Shown piece after piece: positions 1 to 10,110 of a DNA stretch of 64,000 nucleotides (its first letter is position 1; every line of letters begins with the position of its first letter). The stretch lies in assembly GCA_022747635.1 (NCBI GenBank), contig JAKTNV010000027.1:5279731-5343730 (forward strand). Direction: 5' to 3'. The notes under the pieces are model-generated. The model made no database searches. It worked only from the letters and a program-made list of their open reading frames with translations, and was not told where the DNA came from. This DNA comes from Hetaerina americana (taxonomy: Eukaryota > Arthropoda > Insecta > Odonata > Calopterygidae). Position numbers and translations under genes: made by a program.

Positions 1-1134
1 CAAACGGTGAGTCGCGTCACCCCACCCCTCCGCCCCCCCAACGCTGGGATCTCCTCCCGTCATAATCACGCCCCCTCCCTTCCGCCCAACCCAATAGCAT
101 CTTCACCTGCCCATAGAGATAACCTGGAAACAGAAGGGGAATGCCATCGTTAGAGGAGTCACTACCGTAGTGCCAGATATGTTAAATATCATTATTATGG
201 CTTGAGGGTTATATTTAAGGGGCAGGTAATTATATACCTACCCCATTTAACAGTCCCACTTGTTTCAGTAATACTTTATTCTTACAGTGTTCACTGCTGT
301 AACACTGTACACCCATGTGTGTGAAATCATAGGGCTGCTAAAAGGAGCGGATAGTTTGCTCTGTGTGTTCCTTTGTGCTCGATCGTTTAAGTTCCGTCTC
401 GCTGTCTACATACGTATCTTGCTATCGATTTTTTTTAAAGAATCATCTAATTTTACTCTCATCGGCAAACTTAGTAATATGTGATTTTTTTACTAAGACA
501 GGTCAGTGATATTAACATTAAAGTAATGTTTTCTGAGCATAAGGAAATTATCATCTATTTAATTTGTAACTTTCTGTTTGTTAACCGAGCCTTAGTTTAA
601 AAATTTGGCATTTTCGATAGAATTAGGATGGGATCCACTGGGTCTTCTCTCACGATGCACGCCTGCGCCGGTGAATGCGTGGCTCTAAGGGCCGTCCCGT
701 ATCGCTGCTGCGTTGGAAGGTATAGTGTCAGAGCTTCGAGCTTAGGTTGAAGGGCAGGTTACTCCTCTGCTGAAGGACATTGCTCTCGGTAGAGTTGCGA
801 AAACTCGTCGCGCCAATGGGACCGCACGGGTTCGGTCCCAGGCGGCCCAGGGTCCGGTCTTTCGATAAGGGGGAGGTGCCATTCTGGAGACCGGAAGATT
901 GGAACGCTGCCTCGCGCAGTGGCGATGGAAAGTTAACGCTGTGGCGACGGATGGGATATGCAAAGGCATGAGCATTGTACAACAATACATTTACTTGCCC
1001 CTTCTAACAATAACACAATCTGGAATCGGCCGCCACAGTAAGTCCCTCTTCAATGCCGTATACTTCTCTCCTCCCTTCATTCCATCCAAGTAGTCAATTA
1101 CCAAAGTTTTTAAAATGAGGTCGTTGAATATAGT
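1..1134. other. Intronic DNA, no gene recognised
   Basis: No coding exon or known transposon is recognised here. The stretch lies upstream of the Rdl terminal exon and is probably part of its last intron. Around 640-990 the base composition becomes GC-richer and includes a short B-box-like string (gggttcggtccc near 828), which could be a decayed tRNA-derived repeat, but I could not match it to another copy in the window. Confidence 0.4.
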
Positions 1135-1345
1135 TATTTATTTAACGACTTGACTCTGGCGGAATCGAGACTTTATAGTCCCTTCTTCCACCTAACCCCC
1201 GATCATTACCCATACATTGGCGACCATTACAAACTCCAAAGCCCTAGGTGGAGGATAACCCACCTAGGCGGGAATCAAACCCGCGACCTCTGGGTTGGCA
1301 GGCCAAGATGTTACTCCACCGCTGCCGGAGCTGGTAACCTGGAAA
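1135..1345 (-). repeat. tRNA-derived SINE, family D, copy 1
   Basis: Read on the minus strand it starts with a tRNA-like head whose B box reads gggtttgattccc. It continues into a body containing ggggttaggtggaagaaggg and ends in a gtcgttaaataaata tail. The same head, body and tail order occurs on the plus strand at 42955-43145, so this is a dispersed family, not a lone tRNA pseudogene. SINEs are mobilised in trans by LINE proteins. Target duplications were not resolved. Confidence 0.7.
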
Positions 1346-1564
1346 ATTGTTGACAGTGAAAATTTCCCAAAATCCTTCCGTTCACAAAAACGAGAGAGTG
1401 AATAGAATAGGGGGCCCAGTCTTCATTTCAATTAAAAAACTCATGTGTCAGCAGAGCTGAGATGATTCCTTATAAGAAATGTTCAATTAAAACTAAATAA
1501 TCTATATATGCGCATTTATCAGGCCGACGGACGACAAATTTAATTCAATTTTATAACTAGACAA

Positions 1565-2765
1565 GTAGGTAAAAAGTTTCTCATCCCTAGACAATGATCG
1601 AGACATTATAATCGGTGCAGATTTCAATGTCCCATCTATTGATTGTAGCACAAATAGTTATAAAAGAGAGGGCGAAGATTGATATGACTACGAATCGCTA
1701 TGCATTCCTTTGCGTCTAACTCCATGCATCAATTTATCACTTCACCAAGTAGGGACGAAAATGTCTTTGTTTGTTAGCAGCGAACATACACGACAAAGTG
1801 TTAACGATAGAAACTATTGAAGGAATTAGTGACTAAGGAGCAGTAAACGCAGTTTCCCTTCGTGGGTTCCGAAGGACGAAGCTAAAAAGAAAAATTGACT
1901 TGTTTCAAAAAAGGAAACGCAATGGCTAAAAGTGCGTGTCACAGAGCTCAGTGGTAAATTTTAGGAAATATGGTAAACACCGAAATATTGAGAATACGTG
2001 GAATCACTGCCTTGACCTCACGCGCTCAGCAGTCAACAGGTTCATCACAATTAAAATTTATAAAAGACAACGCGAAACCTAGATGACACAACGCGGAAGT
2101 TAGAAAATCGCTGCGATGTAAAATGCTACGTCAAGCGAAGATAAAATGAATAAGGAACGATATCTCCGGCGACGAAAGGAATGAGATTATTTACGATTAT
2201 GAGATAGCTAGGGAGAATTTCAAAAAAGAATTTCGAAAAGTATTAAGCGAATTCAAAAGGACAATTAGCAAATAATTTGAAATAGAATCTGACAGCATTT
2301 GCTCAAATCCCTTACTTACAATTCACTCAAAATCGAAAAGGCGAACGAGAAACCAGCAGCATGGAAAACGCCACCTTATTGAATTCCTTCTTTCAAGGCG
2401 TATTCACCAATATCTGACCGAATGTCTGCGATACCTTGAGAGCTCTTCTCCGAAAATCGATGCCCGAATTGAAATCTCACATAGCGGAATAGAATGTTTG
2501 TTAAAAGCATTAACCCTAACTAATCTTCAGTCCTAATCAACCCGTCAAATACCAGCTCATGTATTTAATGAATTAGGGTCGTATATTGCCTGTATAGAAA
2601 TCACATTGAAGAGATCCCAAATAAATCACAAGGTTCACAGTGACTGGAATTCGGCTAAAATATTATTCCTATTTAAACGCGGAGACAAGGAGGAATGAGT
2701 AACTACATACCTATTTCCCTCATATCCATTTCATGCAAGGTTATGGAACATATTTCGATAATGAA
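1565..2765 (+). pseudogene. CR1/jockey-type LINE fragment (endonuclease and RT palm), decayed
   Basis: Conceptual translation across several frames shows an APE-endonuclease-like piece near 1600-1660 (IIIGADFNVPSID, the conserved GDFN-type motif). Near 2690-2760 an RT segment is recognisable after frame correction (GDKEE followed by the IPISLISI-type string). Stops and frameshifts are frequent, so it is dead. It belongs to the same broad LINE type as the 3' fragments at 2921, 44030 and 51255, but a single contiguous insertion was not proven. It lies in the presumed last Rdl intron. Confidence 0.5.
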
Positions 2766-2920
2766 GGACCTCGTAGGTTTTTCTTTATTTTAAAAAAACC
2801 TTCGTCGAAGTATGCACCTCATATAAAATTACTCACAAAGCTCCAACCGCATTGCTGAAAAATTTTTGAGCTTCAACCCCGGAAGGAAATACGTTACTAT
2901 TATTACGTAGTAACCTGAAA

Positions 2921-3190
2921 GCCACCTCAACGGTGTGTGGCAGGGGGGTGATAGCACATTAGACTACTTTTGGCACAAAATACTTTCCCCCCTAGCGCGG
3001 TCGGATCATGTTATCCTGATCCCTTATCACTCGTGGAAAAATGAGCATCGCAAATCTACCTGTTCTACCCTCAATCTCTCTAATTTTATTGGCATCATCT
3101 CTCCTACCGTAGAGTGACGGGTCTAATAATACATTTTGAGCATCATTACTAAAGAGATATCCTTCCAAATTGTCCACATATACCATATAT
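2921..3190 (-). pseudogene. CR1/jockey-type LINE 3' end, minus strand
   Basis: On the minus strand a 64-codon stretch (3186 to 2992) reads ...NKIREIEGRTGRFAM..FPRVIRDQDN.., the typical C-terminus of CR1/jockey reverse transcriptase polyproteins. It is followed by the 3'UTR signature ccccctgccacacacc that also ends the copies at 5838, 44614 and 48902. It is strongly 5'-truncated, the usual result of incomplete reverse transcription. It lies opposite in orientation to the LINE fragment just upstream, so they are two separate insertions. Confidence 0.7.
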
Positions 3191-3354
3191 AGTCAATATA
3201 TAGTTATGTTTATATTTCACCCAGGAGATTCCGTGATTGAGGGCAATACCTAGGTATTTATCTATTAATCAATTTATTACCTCTGTCATTTCCTTCACCT
3301 AGACCAAACCTCCTAGCCACTCTTCCTCTTCCACAACATCATTCTAATTAAATC

Positions 3355-3520
3355 ACAAGAAACTGCGGGAGATGCCGCAGCAGTAACCTTTAACGGAGTC
3401 TTCCGCTAATGCGCATTTCAATGCAACAATTTCCGAGCGTAAAAATCATTCGCCCGGACCGGAAGTCGAGCCCGGATCCCTCGAGATCCGGCCAAGTGCT
3501 TTAGCCAGTTAAGCTATCGA
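3355..3520 (-). repeat. tRNA-derived SINE, family B, copy 1
   Basis: Minus-strand reading gives a tRNA-like head (A-box-like tagcttaactgg, B-box-like gggctcgacttccgg). The body includes atgcgcattgaaatgc-type sequence and ends with ctgcggcatctcccgcag. The body recurs at 41469-41605 and partly at 40995-41050. It lies head to head with the next SINE. Confidence 0.65.
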
Positions 3521-3804
3521 TTATCGCGGTAGTCCAGGGGTAATGCGTTGGATTACTGGCCGGAGGGCCCGGGTTCAAATCCCGGGCAAGGCACTCTGGG
3601 CACCTTCAGCTCCACACAAGCTATGTGATTTCTCGGGGAACAAGTCTTCCTGGGCAACCATAACTGGCACAGGGAAAGGCACTGGCCCCCCTTAATACCC
3701 TGCTAATATGTGAATTTCATACGCCGTCGGGCTTAGTACTGGGTGAACTCTGCCATCTCCTACCAAACCGACCTTCGGGTTGCTTACTGTGTTTTGTGCT
3801 AATA

Positions 3805-3807
<3 letters not shown>
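3521..3807 (+). repeat. tRNA-derived SINE-like element, family C
   Basis: It begins with a tRNA-like head: A-box region gtagtccaggggtaatgcg and B box gggttcaaatcccggg. About 200 nt of unrelated body follow, and it runs into an (AT)n tract at 3808. Only one copy was seen in the window, so SINE status rests on the split-promoter head. It is not a functional tRNA: no acceptor stem closes around the B box and sequence continues past it. Confidence 0.5.

Positions 3808-3846
<39 letters not shown>
3808..3846. repeat. (AT)n microsatellite
   Basis: Pure AT dinucleotide run that abuts the truncated 5' edge of the RTE LINE starting at 3847. Translated, it yields meaningless Ile-Tyr repeats. Confidence 0.95.
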
Positions 3847-3849
<3 letters not shown>

Positions 3850-5545
3850 TTAGAGATAAGGCGGGTAAGGTAATAGTTGACGCAGGAAAGATGCAAGAGA
3901 GGTGGAAGGAGTATGTAGAACAACTGTATAGTAAAGAACTTAGACCAACAAAGTTAGACATTGAAAAAGAATATGACGTAGAGGAAGATAGCTCAGGTCC
4001 AGGCATAATAGACGATGAGATAGGAAGGGCATTAAGGGAGATGAAACTTAATAAAGCCGTGGGGGTGGATAACATTCCCGCGGAACTATTTAAATGTTTA
4101 GGAAGATTTGGGAGGAAGAGGCTATATGGGCTGATCCGTAGTATTTATGAGGAAGGAATCTGGCCGGAAGACTTTGTGAGATCAGTTTTAGTTCCTATTC
4201 CGAAAAAGGTAAAGGCTACATCACGTGAAGACTACAGGACGATAAGGTTGATATCCCACGCAGCTAAAGTTGTTCTCAGGATCATAAACAAAAGGATAGC
4301 GAGTAGGGCAAATGATTACTTGGGGGATGATCAGTTTGGGTTTAGGAAGGGGAGAGGTACGCGTGATGCCATTGCAGTAATGAGATTATTAACCGAGAGG
4401 AATATAGAACACAACCAGGAGGGATTTGCCTGTTTCGTAGATTTCGAAAAAGCGTTCGATAGAGTGAATTGGGAAAAACTAATGATTATTTTGAAGAAAA
4501 TAGGAATAGATTAGAGGGAAAGGAGGCCAACCCGCAACCTGTACATGTCTCAGACTGCAAAGGTGCGAGTGGGGAACGGGGAGTCCGGATGGGCAGTGTT
4601 AGGAAGAGGTGCAAGGCAGGGTTGCCCATTATCACCGCTGCTGTTCAACCTGTATGAAGAGGAAATGATTAAAGAGGCATGGGAAGAACTGGAGGTAGGA
4701 ATGAAAGTGGGCGGGGAATTCGTAAAATCAGTTAGGTTTGCTGATGACCAAGCTTTAGTTTGTCAGTCAGCCAAGGGGCTGCAAGCATTGCTGAGTGAAT
4801 TGGAAATTCAGTGCGACAGGTATGGGATGAGAATCAATATTAATAAAAAAAAAGGTTATGCGATTTGCAAGACAGAAAAAGGCTAAGTTAAACGTTAAAA
4901 TAGGAGGGAAAACACTAGAGCATGTAGAACAGTTTACGTATCTCGGTAGTGTTTTGGACCAACACGGTCAAAGTAGTAGGGACGTAAGGAGAAGAATTGC
5001 GTTAGGAAAAGAGGCTTTCACAAGGATGAGGGAGTTGATGACGGGGACGTTGAGTAAGGATGTTAAGAAAAGAGTCGTAAAAACTTTGATATGGAGCGTA
5101 GCTATGTACGGCGCGGAAACGTGGTCATTGAAACAGGAGGATAGGCGTAGATTGGAGGCTTTTGAAATGTGGGTGTGGAGAAGAATGGAGAAGGTGAAAT
5201 GGACAGAGAAGAAAACAAATGAGGAAGTACTTGGTATGGTGGGCGAAGAGAGGTGTTTGTTGGGAGAAATCCTATGGAGGCAGGAAAAGTGGATGAAGGG
5301 TGTATTGACCGGCAGTGGGATGTTGAAGACTGTGATTGAAGGGAGAATGTTAGGCAAACGAGGAAAGGGAAGGAACAGGATAGGGATGTTGGACGGGATG
5401 AAGGAAGGAAGAGGGTATTCAGAGATGAAGAGGGACCTGATGTAGAGTAGGATGTTGTGTTTGCTAGGGGTCACAAATTATTTAATTAGTAATTATGTCC
5501 ATCCAAAAACCTACCTTAACCGGTAGATTACCTAATAATAATTAC
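3847..5545 (+). pseudogene. RTE-type LINE, copy A (RT and C-terminal domain), 5'-truncated
   Basis: Encodes most of an RTE/BovB-like reverse transcriptase. Visible motifs are NIPAELFK, the IPKK motif before DYRTI, FVDFEKAFDRVNW, RQGCPLSPLLFNL, the catalytic FADD (about 4738-4750) and the C-terminal YGAETWSLK..RRLEAFEMWVWRR string. The endonuclease is missing, so the copy is 5'-truncated at the (AT)n tract. Lesions are few: a TGG-to-TAG change at about 4512, and a frameshift in an A8 run near 4849-4856. The last frame ends at 5445. The 3'UTR finishes with ccttaaccggtagattacctaataataa and then (AT)n. It is a comparatively young copy of the family represented at 32617-35500 and 62535-64000. It cannot be autonomous. 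Confidence 0.9.
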
Positions 5546-5547
5546 AT

Positions 5548-5549
<2 letters not shown>

Positions 5550-5633
<84 letters not shown>

Positions 5634-5660
5634 TAATATATATATGATATATATGATAGG
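5550..5660. repeat. (AT)n microsatellite with interruptions
   Basis: Long AT run degenerating into aatatata and gatatata variants, directly downstream of the 3' end of RTE copy A. It may represent the microsatellite-like tail of the element or the original target tract. Confidence 0.9.
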
Positions 5661-5835
5661 TTTTTAATGTGGATTAATGTGCCTTCTAACTAAATAGTCA
5701 TTTCATATTAAGGTAAATCCAGCAGTATTCATAATAAGCTTTAGAGACTGTGATAACTCCTGTGCTTGTTTTGGTGAATATTTTCCCTTTTCCATACCAC
5801 TCCACTATTACCCCTTACCCATCTCACCTGCTGCT

Positions 5836-5885
5836 TGCACCCCCTGCCACACACCTTTTTAGTGGCTCTCGAGGTATTTAGGTGG
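5836..5885 (+). repeat. CR1/jockey-type LINE 3'UTR remnant
   Basis: Contains the 3' signature caccccctgccacacacc followed by agtggctctcgaggta, matching the ends at 44614-44650 and 48902-48940. No coding sequence remains upstream. Confidence 0.55.
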
Positions 5886-6248
5886 ATATGTTAACTGAAT
5901 CAACCAGCTCCTTGAAACTTTTCATCCCTACCTCCAGCCCTTAGCATGACTGCCTTGGCATTTTCTATGCGAGAAGGTTAAAAGATAAAACTGTCATAAA
6001 TGGACTGGCTTAATCCTTCAGCTATCATCGCCCAACTTGATTTTTCATCCAAATCCCTTGTTTGTGCAGTTTTGAGCCACGCTTCGGAAATGATACCCAT
6101 TCCTCCAATCCAAGCAAAACAACATCCCCTTCCATTATATTTTCCATCAAACTTATTTTCAATCCATTCCGTTACTTAACTCATTATAATTTCAATTCAA
6201 AATATCTTGAGTGCAAAATCCTTTTTCCAACAAATCTTTTTCATTGTA

Positions 6249-6410
6249 ATGCGACCATTAAAAGACGGCGATGTCATTCGCATTAATCTCAAACCGAACG
6301 AGTTGAATCGATTGGGTCTGCTTAATGTTTTTCGGAAAAAGTATCCGGAAAAGACGGTTATATACGTACATGCCTCACTGGGAAAAATTCTAGTGCTAAA
6401 AGTTCAATAA
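6249..6410 (+). CDS. Small open reading frame, 53 codons, unknown
   Basis: An ATG-initiated frame encodes a 53-residue basic peptide beginning MRPLKDGDVIRINLKPNELN and ending KILVLKVQ. The stop TAA is part of an AATAAA string (caataaaaac), a polyadenylation-like overlap. Composition is balanced and not low-complexity, unlike most short frames nearby. I do not recognise it. It could be an exon, a fragment of an integrated element or a chance frame. It sits in the presumed last Rdl intron on the same strand. Confidence 0.25.
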   Translation: MRPLKDGDVIRINLKPNELNRLGLLNVFRKKYPEKTVIYVHASLGKILVLKVQ

Positions 6411-8389
6411 AAACACTACGGCGCAGCAAACAAGTAATGGACACGCAATGGGGAGGCATGGGGGAGCTTGAATCCATAAGAATACTGTTGCATCAACTAA
6501 ATCTTATAATTAAAACTTAGAAAATAATTACACCTTGAGGAAAATTCTAGCTTTAATTATTATTACTATTGAAAGAAGTCCACCCGTCAGGTTGGGTTTT
6601 TGATTAATCCAGGGACTAAGCACTCCTCCACTGCTCAGCCCAACATATAAAGAGTGGAAAAGAATAAAAGCAAGTCATAATAACCGTAAACCTTCGTCTC
6701 GATGTCGATAAAATACTGATATTTAATCAGATATCTAAATTCTGTCTCAGCATTGCATGCCACTACAGTGGGGCCACCGAATCGATCAATCCCGCTTCTT
6801 TTCATTCCCTTGTAAGGGTACACTCAACGTGTGTTGGCCTTTGCAAGGGTGAAATTGCCAAACTTAGAGACCGTGGGCAACACCACTTCCCGGGCCCTTC
6901 CGCCTGTGGGCGGTAGGGGAGGAGGTTCCCCCCTCCCCCCCTTGGGTATTTATTTCACGAACCCATGCGACCCTGGCGGGCGGACAGTTCTGGATCTCAA
7001 GGAGGCAGCAGTCGCCCTTGCCTTCATGTCAACAACTACTTGCTCCTCCCCCCCCACCCCCCCAAGGGTCCAAGGTCGAAAGGCAAGCAGCCCAAGAGGA
7101 GCAGAATATCAGACAATATGAGACAAGGAGCAAGTTCTTTTACAGAAAGATGTCCATATGGTAGAAGAGGTGTTTTCTGCGATTCGGAGACTATCTGCTT
7201 CATCTACACAATACCCTCCGAGCCGCCGTATGGCGGGGGGTGCTAGGTCACCAACCATGCATGAACGATCCCAAGCATGACAACTCTACACAAATAATAT
7301 CAGTTTGATCATGCGCCCAAAAATGTCAACCACACGAAATGAAGAACTACCCATTCAACAATATTCAATAACAGGATACGTATATTCAAATTATGCTGTG
7401 GTGTGATAAACAAAAAAATAGACAGTGATCGAAATATGAAAACAAGCGATGGATGATTCATTGAATAAAATGATCCCATTCAGATAAAAAAACTGAGGCT
7501 GAAAAATTTAAAAAAAAGATTAATTCACTTACACATTATTGAATACCAGATACATTACAATTTACATGACGTTTTTTGCCGGCTGATGTAACTTAGGTAA
7601 TTTACTTCGGAGCGTCCATAACCGCGCGTTGGAGGCGTAGAGGAGGCTACCGTGATGAACCCATCGGACCCCGTGGGAAGGGGTTGACTCCTAAGCGCCC
7701 AAACATGAGCAACAAAATGAAAGATTCGATAGAATAGAGAGAGAGAGACCGCGGAAGAAGTGCTGCCGGTGCAAGCACTGCGCCCATAGGCATGCACTCT
7801 TCAGTTTCATGGTCTCAATGACCGAGAGGGAATGGTCTCAAAACGGCCCACGCCTAAGCCCAAGGCGCAGTCGGGGAACAAAACGATTTCAATGGGCATT
7901 TTCGGTCGATACGGAGTAGAATGTCGACACATTCCTCCGTGAACACTGATGCCTTCATTTTAAACTACAGTTTCACCTTTTTACCTTTAAAGAATCACGT
8001 CCCAATGCATCGAATATTTAGATCCCACCGCCCTCCCCTCTATGCCATAAAAACCGATCACTTTCGAAAAAGTATAACGACAAGTCCAGGGACTTTAAAT
8101 TAAAAAGAGCACAGACAAAATTGTCTCAAATGGGCATTAGTAAAATAAATTTTATCACCGGTGGTTATTTTTTTAAGCTTTATCTTAATGAATTGATGAA
8201 GGAAATATCATATTCTAATTAATTTCATTCGCAGAATTGAGGTCAGTTTTGGACGATCCCTTCGGACCACATGGCATCTTCTGCGCATCGAACGCAAAGT
8301 AACCTTCTCCTGCCCTGCATCATTTCCTTTTTCGTGACTCTAGCCAGGCGACACGCCGTCCAAAAAAGGGCCTCCTACGGCCCTTCCCC
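6411..8389. other. Intronic DNA, no gene recognised
   Basis: AT-rich with two GC-richer islands (about 6830-7120 and 7600-7870) containing C and G runs. No motif of a known transposon family or a coding exon could be supported. A short imperfect (ga)n run lies at about 7737-7750. Confidence 0.4.
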
Positions 8390-8625
8390 CCGCTTCCCCA
8401 AGCCTCCGAACCCTTTCGTCACCGACTTACCCCACCATCTGACAACCATTTCTCCATTCCACTTCTCTGCTTTCTTTCTGATTTCACCCTCGGCATTCTT
8501 CCTCGTCTCCGTCCAACGCATTTTCTCCAATCATCGCCACATCCAAATTTCAAAAACCTCAAACCTACGCACATCTTCCTGCCCAGGTTTAACATCCACT
8601 ACCTCGACGATCCTGCGCACACCTC
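8390..8625 (-). pseudogene. RTE-type LINE C-terminal fragment
   Basis: Minus-strand translation near 8600-8480 gives DVRRFEVFEIWMWR.LEKMRWTET, the counterpart of the RRLEAFEMWVWRRMEKVKWTEK region of RTE copy A, with one in-frame stop. The plus strand here resembles the antisense 3' regions at 32930-33030 and 62870-62960 in wording but is much more diverged. A short, old fragment located about 400 nt upstream of the Rdl terminal exon. Confidence 0.6.
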
Positions 8626-8990
8626 TGACCCATGTCGGATAGGTCGAAGGGCGGGAGAAAGACGAAGGGTAGTCCTCTCAGCGTCTGTTCATCTGTGAGG
8701 CGGATGCAAGGGCTTCCGACCCCAGCGAGGAGCCTTTTCAGTGGTGGCGTAACGTTAAGGACACCATTGAGGAAGTTAACGGAAACCGACGTCAGCTATT
8801 TATCCCATGATAAACGTCGGTGGAAACAATATTTTCTAACTGCACCCAACTTTGTACCCTGTGGGATATACGCCCGCCCTCCGTCCCTTAATGGTATCGA
8901 GTAGAGAAACGTGTTGGGGTGCCCTCGGCATTTGGGTGTGAAGGAGGGTCGGGAGAGAAGGCGACAGACAGTGTCCCCTTGTGAGTGCCT

Positions 8991-9007
8991 CCTCCCTTCT
9001 GTTCCAG
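8991..9007 (+). promoter_or_regulatory. Splice acceptor of the Rdl terminal exon
   Basis: A pyrimidine-rich tract (cctcccttctgttccag) ends in CAG immediately before the first family-conserved residue (Glu of EVRFKVHDP). The tract itself is open in the same frame and reads ..LLFQ, so a more upstream acceptor cannot be excluded. Confidence 0.6.
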
Positions 9008-9541
9008 GAGGTGCGCTTCAAGGTGCACGACCCCAAGGCCCACTCCAAGGGTGGCACCCTGGAGAGCACGGTGAACGGCGGGGGCCGGGGCGGGGACGAA
9101 GAGGCGGGGCCGGGTGGCGGCGGGGGGGGCATGGTGGTGGGGCCGGGCGGGGGCATGGGGCCCCCGCCCCACCACCACGGCCCTCCTCCGGGGGTCGGGG
9201 GCCACCATCACCATCACCACCACCACCACCACCCACTGGGGGTGGGCGGGGGCGGCGGCGGCCTCGGTGGGGGCCTGCCTCCCACGATGCCGCCGCAGGC
9301 CGTCGCGCCCCCACCGCCCCCGGGGGCCGGGGGCGGTTCTGGTGGAGGCGGCCCCCATCTCCTGCCCCCCGGCAAGGACATCAACAAGCTGTACGGCATC
9401 ACGCCCTCCGACATAGACAAGTATTCGCGCATCGTGTTCCCCGTCTGCTTCGTCTGCTTCAACCTCATGTACTGGATCATCTACCTGCACATCAGCGACG
9501 TCGTGGCGGACGACCTCGTCCTCCTGGAGGAAGACAAGTGA
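9008..9541 (+). CDS. GABA-gated chloride channel subunit Rdl, terminal coding exon
   Basis: Encodes the C-terminal 177 residues of an Rdl ('resistance to dieldrin') subunit, the inhibitory pentameric Cys-loop receptor of arthropod neurons. It opens with [19 protein letters not shown], a hallmark of the Rdl M3-M4 loop. A long Gly/Pro/His-rich stretch with ten consecutive His follows (exon residues about 66-75). Then come [16 protein letters not shown] and the M4 helix at about residues 140-160 ([17 protein letters not shown]..). The tail ends ..[10 protein letters not shown], then TGA at 9539-9541. The low-complexity part is longer and more His-rich than I recall for Drosophila. The exon is strongly GC-rich against AT-rich flanks. 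Upstream exons (ligand domain, M1-M3) are absent from the window, so the preceding intron is at least 9 kb. Confidence 0.95.
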   Translation, partial: EVRFKVHDPKAHSKGGTLESTVNGGGRGGDEEAGPGGGGGGMVVGPGGGMGPPPHHHGPPPGVGGHHHHHHHHHHPLGVGGGGGGLGGGLPPTMPPQAVAPPPPPGAGGGSGGGGPHLLPPGKDINKLYGITPSDIDKYSRIVFPVCFVCFNLMYWIIYLHISDVVADDLVLLEEDK

Positions 9542-9739
9542 GCGCGGGGGAGCGCAAGAGGCGGCGGAAAGAGGCGAGACGGCGACACGTGTGGTCACTC
9601 CGAGGTCGCGGAAACCACCACTCTCTCCTCTCCCTCTCTCTCTCTCTCCCGTCACACCCCCAACGCCCAGCATCACATAGGTACCCCCCTATTCTCCCCA
9701 CCCCCACTCACACACCCCTCTCCCCCACCACTTCGGAGA
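9542..9739 (+). other. Proximal 3'UTR of Rdl (predicted)
   Basis: Begins right after the stop. It includes a (tc)n run at about 9622-9650 and C-rich sequence. Nothing coding is seen. UTR status is inferred from position. Confidence 0.5.
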
Positions 9740-9797
9740 CTGTTATATATACATATTATATATATACATGTATATATATATACATATATATATTTCT
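9740..9797. repeat. AT-rich microsatellite (TATA/ACATAT)
   Basis: Compound tatata and catata repeats 200 nt after the Rdl stop. If transcribed it would form an AU hairpin in the 3'UTR. Confidence 0.85.
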
Positions 9798-10104
9798 TAC
9801 TTCTTCCCCCTCCCAAAAGAAAGAAGACGAACTCCCCCCCCCCCGTCTACGAATGGACCGCCCGTGTTGTTCAAAGTGGGCCTGGGAATCAACGCACGGT
9901 GAAATTCAGACCCAGGAGAAGATAACGTTTATACGATTTGAAAAATTCGAATAGGACTTCCTCAAAATGGAGGTGGGTTTTGCTTCAGGAAAAAAAACAA
10001 TTGTTACGGCACCAACGTCACGTTAATTACAAAAATGTGGTAGTTTAATCAACTCTTTTTGGGAAGTGCATACAAAAAATGTTTAATTTTGAGAAAAAGC
10101 TGTC

Positions 10105-10110
10105 AATAAA
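10105..10110 (+). terminator. Candidate Rdl polyadenylation signal (AATAAA)
   Basis: First canonical AATAAA on the plus strand after the Rdl stop that I found, about 565 nt downstream. Another lies at 10957-10962. No GT-rich downstream element was convincingly identified, so usage is uncertain. Confidence 0.3.

Noticed and set aside
3521..3600. Possible genuine tRNA gene
   Set aside because: A and B boxes are present, but no closed acceptor stem; the sequence continues into a SINE body.
3692..4075. 127-codon minus-strand frame with Ile-Tyr repeats
   Set aside because: It is translation of the (AT)n tract plus antisense of the RTE copy.
8836..9954. Long frames on other frames and the opposite strand across the Rdl exon
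   Set aside because: GC-rich low-complexity DNA lacks stop codons in all frames; only the frame with the EVRFKVHDP block and M4 helix is coding.
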